Shown piece after piece: positions 58,401 through 64,000 of a stretch of DNA of 64,000 bases. The notes beneath the pieces were generated by a model. That model worked only from the letters and a program-made list of their open reading frames with translations. It was not told where the DNA came from and searched no databases. The translations under genes were made by a program, and so were the position numbers. The first letter of the stretch is position 1. Every line of letters starts with the position of its first letter. Origin of the DNA: Tubiluchus corallicola (Eukaryota > Priapulida > Priapulimorpha > Priapulimorphida > Tubiluchidae); assembly GCA_030141605.1 (NCBI GenBank), contig JAQGDQ010000077.1, positions 74,501 to 138,500 on the forward strand, written 5' to 3'.

Positions 58401-61400
58401 TAAAAAAGACAAAAACTTGGCATTAGACCGAATTTTTGGGTCATTCTACTTTGAAGCATATTAACATAGTTTTTACTATGCTGTCTTATGGATGATTTTG
58501 ATATGCAGGGACACATATACTAGTTGCCGGTGGCGCTAAGGTTGTGACTAAAACCTCTACAACATGTGCTAGTTGTGAAATACTAATAAGTAATAATAAG
58601 TTTACTAAAATTTTGTAATTTAAGCTCCAGGTTATGAGTTTTTAATAAACTTGTTATTACTTACTTAGTCAGAGTGCTGTACATTTTCTTAATAGATAAT
58701 GCTTTATGTTCTAGTAGATCTCGAGAAGACAGTGTTTCATCAGACGAAGTCTCATTTTCACAATCCAGCTTGAGCGACGATAGTGCAAATGAAAAGAAAA
58801 AAGGGAAGAAACCAGCTACTAAAAGAAAAATGGCTGATCGATCTCAGGACTCATCAGATGATTTCGAAAAGGTATGCCAGACACTTCGCTCTGTGTCATT
58901 ATTGTTGGTGCATTGTATTTACTCACAGAAGATGCTATTGCTGCAGTGCTGTAAGTTAATGATTAGCAGTTATGCTAAATACATTCATTTTCTGACGTTT
59001 TGATAGCATGAGGAAAATTTGGGTGACTAATTCCTGTTTTCTATTTGCAAACTTAATAATACTGTGAATGGATTGGCATCCGCCCACATTTTTGTAGTGT
59101 ATGGGTTTGATGCAGCTTCATTCTCTGTGCAGTGTAAACTGAAAATGCCTATCAAGAGCGAGCAAGACAGAATAAATGTGCATTTTTCGAAAGGCTTCTC
59201 TCCAAACATGGTTCTAGGGCAACGTAAATAGCTGTCTCATTCTCTGTTGTGCATGCATAAACTGGATCTAGCATGTAGGTACGATTATTCCAAAGGAGTG
59301 ATAAATGATTAGAGTCGGGTTAACTTTGGAATGACTTGTGTAAGACTAAAAAATGGAGTGGTGTTTGGCTTCTGATATTATAACTGAGTGATCACAATGT
59401 GTTCTTGAATGCAAAGTTATTTTTGCCAAAAATGGTTTGTAGATAAATAGGTGCTCACGGACCAAACTGTGTCTGGTCCAAGGCATTTCTTTCACTGAGG
59501 AAGAATGCAATCTATACTCATTAGGCGATATAACATCCGTATGATACAATACTTTTTCCGATCACCTCAGATATATTCAGATTCTGCAACAACCATCAAC
59601 ATTGATAGCATTAAGTATTGGATACCAGCTTCCTGTTTGCCAAGTTGCATATGAAAATGCACATATATTTCAGTATCATATAATAGTGCTTATTTGACTT
59701 TCTTGTGTCAACGGAAGTAAAATGTCACTTTGGTTTAATGAATAGTTGCCACAGATCTTCATGAATTTTTTAAATTCCCTTCTTGTTCAACCGCTACTTT
59801 TTTGGAAATTTTAGAGAACATAAACTTGTAAAGCTGTCTCAATTGTGAACTTCCAGTTTACTTTAATGTTTAGTAGAATAGTCACACTAAAACCAAATTT
59901 TGCAGTAAAATACTTTGGTAATGTTTGTGACTTAGTACACCACTAATCTGTAATGTTTTGCTAATTTTAGCCTAAAAAAGCCAAAGGGAAGGGAAAGGGT
60001 AAAGGAAAGCGGCGTAAACGAATCAAGGTTCCCACTTCGTCATCGGAAGTCGATGTCAGTAATCCTAGTGTAAGTTTGATATGTTGTTTTCAGTACACTT
60101 GCTCTTCGTGCTATCTGTAATCTATTCTTGCATAAGTTTATCAGAAATAATAAGTGATGACGAATGCTTGGAACATTACTTTTTCTCATCTATCATTAAT
60201 CTAAATGTACTTTTGTAGCATCTACATGTATTATTATTATCTGTTTTCTTCAGCATCAACATGTATTTACATCTACTTTGTGAAACATCTACTTCATCTG
60301 CATTGGTAAAGGAAATTTTCCTTGCAATTCATACATGCCAAGATTGAGATCATGTTAATCATATCAGGAAAAGTGGGCTGCCAGTATTATGGCTTAGGTG
60401 GCCACTTCTTTCTTGAGCAACAACCTGTTGGTTGTTAGATGCTTATTGCTCTTAAAAATGTCTACATTACTTTTTTATTTTTGCAAAAATATCTGTGAAA
60501 AGATCAATAAGCAATTATCAATTTATTATTACATGTTTTATCGTTGTTAGCACATTCAACTTTGTCATAATGATCTTTTCTGGGAAAAATAATTCAGTGG
60601 CATACTAACACTGCTAAAATTATTACTAGGCTTAAATAGGCACTATATATGCACTTTGTTCACTATTGAGTAATTGGCCTGATAATTTTTTTCCTTACAA
60701 TTATTGCTTCAGCATTTATTAAAGAGTTACTGGTTTCTTGATCTCGTTTTTGAGTGTTACGTCCTGTATGTGTCCACCTTGTGATCTGTTTGGCTGCTGG
60801 TTGTCACTACATGTTTCGATTAGCTGTGTGTCACACCGTCTTATAGTTGGAAGTGTCGGTAGAAAATACTCATTTTGTTTATTATCAATTACTTAATGCC
60901 CTGTTATAAGTTTTTGTTGTATTGAGAGTGGGGTTCATTACTTTTGCAAAATTTCATTCGTTTCATTCCCGTATCATTGCTGATGCCTAAAATTTTGTTC
61001 GTGTATAGCATACTAAACACTGGAGGTAATGTCAGGTACAGATCCCTTTGGCAATATCAGAAGCAACAGTGCTGATTTTTGTTGTCCAGTAAATAAATCT
61101 GTCTAATGGGCGGCTGCTTTTGTGATTAACAAAGTGGCTGCTCTTTCACCTGGTTAAATTCCTTAGCAAGTTTAAGCTAATGTTTACTTGTGTTAAATGG
61201 TTTTTCGTACTAGACTGCAGAAGTACTTTATAGTTTGCTCTTTGCTTTTTTGCTTTTAATTAATCAATTAATTTTAACACTATCGTAGGAGATGGAAGGA
61301 GAAGGTGCAGGAGAGGAAGATGGAGAAAAGGGAACACCAGGCAAGGGACGAAGGAAAATAAGAAAACTGTTAAAGACAAAGAAGTTGAAAGAGGAAACAA

Positions 61401-63773
61401 AGGCTGCAGCAAAAGCTGAAGAGGAGAGGCGAAAACGAATAGCTGAACGTCAGAAAAAGGTTAGTTTTACATTTCATTTTTGTATCATGTAACAAAAATC
61501 ATATTATTGTTTTCGTCATTGTGCAAGTAGTATCTAATTACAACCGTTGTTCTTTTGTTCTGAACACGCTATTGTTTTTTACATAGGCCCAGAAGCATTT
61601 TCATCCATGTAGAAATTTAGGATTTAGAAACATCCTGTACTTTGATGGAAGTCAGTAATATGTAATATTTGATTTTCTATCTGAGTAAACTATTTTGAAG
61701 CATTTATGAGGTCATAGAAATTTGAAATTCCAGCAAAAGTTTATCAATAACTTGTTTGCAGTGTGTCATTAAATAGTATTAGGAAGCGTTGGTAAACCTG
61801 CTGATAAAAATTAGTTATAAAATTGTATTAAATCCTAAATAAACGAGGATATTTTTCTGGAGAAACATTGATAGTAGTATGTTTATGGAAAAACATCTTC
61901 CATTCCATTGCTATAAATGTGCTTCTAGTATATTGTTATTAATTAGTGTAATTTAACTTACAGTACAACAATATTGAACAAATAGTTGATGAACAATCTC
62001 CTACAAAGTGTCCAATCACCACAAAGCTAGTATTAGAACGTGATCCCGAAACAGGCAAACCGCTGGTTGAAGTGGCAAAAGAGCTGTGCCTGAAACTGAA
62101 ACCTCATCAAGTGGAAGGTGTAAATTTTTAAATTTTATATATTATGTATAAGTTATCCGTTTAAAAGTGACGCCTTATTATCAGATACGTAGTTAGTATC
62201 AGTTATTATCACACACCTAAAGTATAGTATCCTTACAATGAATTCACAGTCATATTACGTATAATTGAATTTATGTTACGTATAAAAACTGTCTTTTTCC
62301 AAAGAAGAGAAATAATGAAATCACAAATTTCTTTGCTTTTATATACCTAACCCAGGTAATTAATAAAACACGATAATTTGAACGTTCGCAATACTGTACC
62401 TGCAGATTCTGCACTCAGCAACTTTTCTTGCGAAGTGTTCGCATAGTCTTATGTAATCAGCAGACAGCCGTCGTTGCAGAAACAAGCGCAATGCATAACA
62501 GATTTATGGTATGGCCATACATATTTCAACTAATTCAACCAATAATTTGCTAGCATAAGTACTGGACTAAAAGTTTTACCGATATTAGTAGCTTTTAAAG
62601 GAAGTATGAAAGCATTAAACTGAGGTTTTAGTCCTTGATTGGTGCTATAAAATTGATAGACATTATCGATATAATCGATAGAAAATTGATAGACTGCCAG
62701 ACAAAAAATGGGGAGCAACAGCAAAAACTTTACTTTAATTCACTGAATGACATTTAGCGAACTTTTGTTTTTGCATGTTGCAGGTGTGCAATTTCTATGG
62801 GATTGTCTGGTTGAGACTTTGGAGCAGCTTAAGAATGGAGAAGAGGGAGGCGGTTGCATTCTAGCCCACTGCATGGGTTTAGGAAAGACTTTGCAGGTCA
62901 GTTACAGCGATGTGTTCTGTGTGGTTGCCAAAGTTTCTTTGTTCAAAGTTAGAGTGTGTTGAACATTTTTGCAAGTTGATTTCAACTGAAACAGTTTTTC
63001 AGAACTTTCTTTACTAATTTTATTGTATTTTAATGTTTGGTTTTCTAAGTATTGTACTGTATTAGTGTGTTTGTCTTCAGACGAACCCACAAGCTAAGTC
63101 CTATTTTTGCACAGCAGCTTTTTACTAATGCACATTTGAAAATTCTATTACTTTCGTGATCAGGAAGGAACGTTCTATACCTGTGATTATTGATAAGGAG
63201 TAACAGTGAAAATGCTTATCTTGAGGTTTTTGTAAATGTAAGGAAAGTTAAGTGCCAGAAACTTCTATTTCAAACCTTTGTGTAGCACTCAAGCTTTTGG
63301 CCAGCATTCAGTTAAATATTTGTGGCCTTTTAAACAAGCTTCGATTTTATTAACTTAGCTATTTGAATTCATTAAATTAAAGCAAGCTTGCATGCTCATC
63401 TTTTTGAAAAGCAGTGGAAATGGTAATTTTTATAAATGATTTTTCCGCACACTAACAGAGCTTGTGATTTATACATTTTTATCACTATGCATTAGTTAAT
63501 TCACATTAACGTGTACTTGCGTTTTTATTTACAATTTAATGCTTTCTCTATTAAAAAAACTCCATTCTATTTTAGTATTTCATTTATCAAGTGAAATGTA
63601 ACAGTTTTATTTTTTTCCAGATAATTGCTCTTGTTCATACTTTGTTGATGGCCAAAAGAACCTCAAAATATTTCCGTACTGTCCTAGTGGTGGCACCGCT
63701 TAACACAGTGCTTAACTGGCAAACGGAGTTCGCTAAATGGCAAGAAGATTTGGATGAAGATGACACATTGGTT
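43322..63773 (+). CDS. ATRX: ATRX chromatin remodeller, N-terminal and central part, 15 exons
   Basis: Exons 43322-43429, 44786-45000, 48757-48852, 49467-49576, 50137-52216, 52882-53084, 53667-53784, 57066-57204, 57383-57520, 58715-58871, 59971-60069, 61289-61459, 61964-62117, 62784-62896 and 63621-63773 join in frame to about 1350 residues, open at both ends. Domain order: a short N-terminal region; an ADD domain (GATA-like finger plus PHD finger) across 49467-50370; a long Ser/Asp/Glu/Lys-rich region; [40 protein letters not shown]; then Snf2 motifs [27 protein letters not shown] (motif I) and [20 protein letters not shown] (motif Ia). In vertebrates ATRX with DAXX deposits histone H3.3, and its ADD reads H3K9me3 with unmethylated H3K4. 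The remaining helicase motifs lie beyond the window. Upstream exon(s) with the start codon are missing. Confidence 0.95.
44786..45000 (+). CDS. ATRX: ATRX exon b, with PxVxL-type motif
   Basis: Acceptor GGGATGCAG, donor AAAAG|GTAATG. Encodes [20 protein letters not shown] and on to [24 protein letters not shown] at 44790-44804 fits the HP1 chromoshadow-binding PxVxL pattern. Confidence 0.85.
45371..46844 (+). mobile_element. Possible hAT element with a nested LINE fragment
   Basis: Left AAGGGATGTGCACGAA and right, inverted, TTACCGATGTGCATACGAA look like paired termini about 1.47 kb apart. Internal CGAAACCGAG and GATACCGAAAC words fit. A LINE 3' end lies inside. No target duplication was confirmed. 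Confidence 0.45.
45663..45965 (-). pseudogene. LINE (CR1/L2-like) 3' end in ATRX intron
   Basis: Minus-strand frame: [27 protein letters not shown], a stop, [20 protein letters not shown], then [20 protein letters not shown] and a stop. This is the classic CR1/L2 ORF2 C terminus. The 3' side runs into (TA)n at 45663-45732. Confidence 0.85.
48757..48852 (+). CDS. ATRX: ATRX exon c
   Basis: Acceptor TGTTACAG. Encodes [20 protein letters not shown] and on. Two donors keep phase: TTTTG|GTAATT at 48852 and ACTG|GTGAGA at 48867, differing by five codons. Either or both may be used. Confidence 0.8.
49467..49576 (+). CDS. ATRX: ATRX exon d, GATA-like zinc finger of ADD
   Basis: Acceptor TATTTTAG, donor CAAG|GTGAAG. 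Encodes [18 protein letters not shown] and [13 protein letters not shown]; the fourth Cys (KKCYHF) is in the next exon. Confidence 0.93.
50137..52216 (+). CDS. ATRX: ATRX large exon e: PHD finger of ADD and charged region
   Basis: Acceptor TTTATTTCAG, donor GATG|GTAAGT. 2080 bp. It starts [11 protein letters not shown] and [19 protein letters not shown], with the full Cys set through AFCQTCI and WRCYVCNP. It continues with a coiled coil ([20 protein letters not shown]), acidic patches ([16 protein letters not shown]) and a helical block [20 protein letters not shown]. An open antisense frame is a composition effect. Confidence 0.96.
52882..53084 (+). CDS. ATRX: ATRX exon f, acidic
   Basis: Acceptor TGTTTTCAG, donor CAAG|GTTTTC. 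Encodes [20 protein letters not shown], then an Asp run coded by GATGATGAT repeats, then [13 protein letters not shown]. Confidence 0.88.
53667..53784 (+). CDS. ATRX: ATRX exon g
   Basis: Acceptor TGCTTTCAG, donor GATG|GTAAGA. Encodes [20 protein letters not shown] and [13 protein letters not shown], a probable helix. Confidence 0.87.
53833..54821 (+). mobile_element. hAT element (Charlie-like), 989 bp, with 8-bp target duplication
   Basis: Flanked by identical CTTATGCC (53825-53832 and 54822-54829). Termini GGTCGTGTGCAAAT and, inverted, CAGGGGTGTGCAAATTGCGG with GGCCCGCGGGCC. No transposase frame recognised. Inserted in the ATRX intron between exons g and h. Confidence 0.9.
57066..57204 (+). 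CDS. ATRX: ATRX exon h
   Basis: Acceptor TTTTGCAG, donor CTAA|GTAAGT. Encodes [20 protein letters not shown] and a Ser/Asp-rich stretch typical of the ATRX linker. Confidence 0.87.
57383..57520 (+). CDS. ATRX: ATRX exon i, Lys/Ser-rich
   Basis: Acceptor TATTGTAG, donor AAAAG|GTGGGA. Encodes [20 protein letters not shown], then runs of Lys. Probable nuclear localisation segment. Confidence 0.87.
58298..58505 (+). repeat. Interspersed repeat shared with inverted arms
   Basis: Words GTTATAAAA, AGTCCAATATGTTTAGCATT, TGTTTTTGTAAAAAA, GACCGAATTTTTGGGTCATT and CTACTTT align in order with 12733-12865 (and its mirror in the right arm). An unidentified dispersed element. Confidence 0.6.
58715..58871 (+). 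CDS. ATRX: ATRX exon j with tandem NAGNAG acceptor
   Basis: The acceptor reads CTAGTAG. Splicing after either AG keeps frame, giving SRSRED or RSRED. Donor AAAAG|GTATGC. Encodes [20 protein letters not shown] and a Lys-rich tail. Confidence 0.87.
59971..60069 (+). CDS. ATRX: ATRX exon k, basic
   Basis: Acceptor CTAATTTTAG, donor AGT|GTAAGT. 33 codons: [19 protein letters not shown], then [14 protein letters not shown]. Class 0-0, so it can be skipped without a frameshift. Confidence 0.87.
61289..61459 (+). CDS. ATRX: ATRX exon l, pre-helicase helix
   Basis: Acceptor TATCGTAG, donor AAAAG|GTTAGT. Encodes [20 protein letters not shown] and [13 protein letters not shown], the conserved block just before the ATRX helicase. 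Confidence 0.95.
61964..62117 (+). CDS. ATRX: ATRX exon m
   Basis: Acceptor AACTTACAG, donor GGAAG|GTGTAA. Encodes [20 protein letters not shown] and [13 protein letters not shown], near-identical in pattern to human ATRX. Confidence 0.96.
62784..62896 (+). CDS. ATRX: ATRX exon n, helicase motif I
   Basis: Acceptor TGTTGCAG, donor TGCAG|GTCAGT. Encodes [15 protein letters not shown] and [16 protein letters not shown]. The Walker A GLGKT is at 62876-62890 and intact. Confidence 0.97.
63621..63773 (+). CDS. ATRX: ATRX exon o, helicase motif Ia
   Basis: Acceptor TTTTTCCAG, donor GTT|GTAAGT. Encodes [35 protein letters not shown] and an acidic QEDLDEDD tail. Last exon in the window. Confidence 0.96.
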
Positions 63774-64000
63774 GTAAGTTTTGTAGTAGCATATTACGCT
63801 GCAAATGTGAAATTTCTTAAATTTCAATCACATATTTATTCGCTGCACAACAATTTCTAGAGCATAACATTGACAAAATCACTTTTTATACATTTTTATT
63901 GCAAGTTCACACGCACCACTAAACGGCAGCTGATTCTATTGAAGGTGAAATCACTGAACTAATAGACAACTATCTGTATACTAATTAAGTTTGGCTTTGC

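Overview
This is AT-rich, intron-rich nuclear DNA from an invertebrate animal. The evidence is canonical GT/AG introns, three conserved metazoan genes split into small exons, abundant microsatellites, and decayed LINE, hAT and pogo/Tigger-like elements. The element mix and a glycine/tyrosine/arginine-rich secreted-type peptide would fit a lophotrochozoan, but the sequence alone does not settle the phylum.

Layout. (1) About 1-8343 (+): the 3' part of an ASPP-family gene (apoptosis-stimulating of p53 protein; PPP1R13B/TP53BP2/iASPP relatives). Six exons encode a proline/serine-rich region, ankyrin repeats, an SH3 domain and the stop. Its introns hold a 72-bp minisatellite, two copies of a SINE-like repeat with a trinucleotide tail (a third lies in intron 4), a LINE fragment whose zinc-knuckle segment has expanded into a ~60-bp minisatellite, and degraded duplicates of two of the gene's own exon/intron boundaries. 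(2) 8344-11470: several non-autonomous DNA transposons. (3) 11474-18740: a compound segmental duplication. Two near-identical ~2.06-kb arms lie in inverted orientation around a 1.4-kb spacer, and the whole is flanked by ~0.83-kb direct repeats. Each arm carries an identical Gly/Tyr/Arg-rich peptide exon next to a LINE 3' end. (4) About 19257-19440 (-): an unassigned probable coding exon. (5) 22560-34940 (-): a complete ten-exon SLAIN gene (microtubule plus-end protein, about 533 aa). (6) 35-43.3 kb: a gene-poor stretch with an NRF-1-like site close to the SLAIN start, a second candidate promoter near 38.5 kb, a polypurine tract, a decayed LINE and a hAT MITE. (7) 43322 to the window end (+): ATRX, from near its N terminus through the ADD domain, a long charged region and the first Snf2 helicase motifs (15 exons found). 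The gene continues beyond the window.

SLAIN and ATRX diverge from one another and ASPP is convergent with SLAIN. I see no functional link between the three conserved genes; they look like ordinary neighbours. The most unusual material is the inverted-repeat peptide locus, the LINE-derived minisatellite, and the repeated decay of duplicated exon ends inside ASPP introns.
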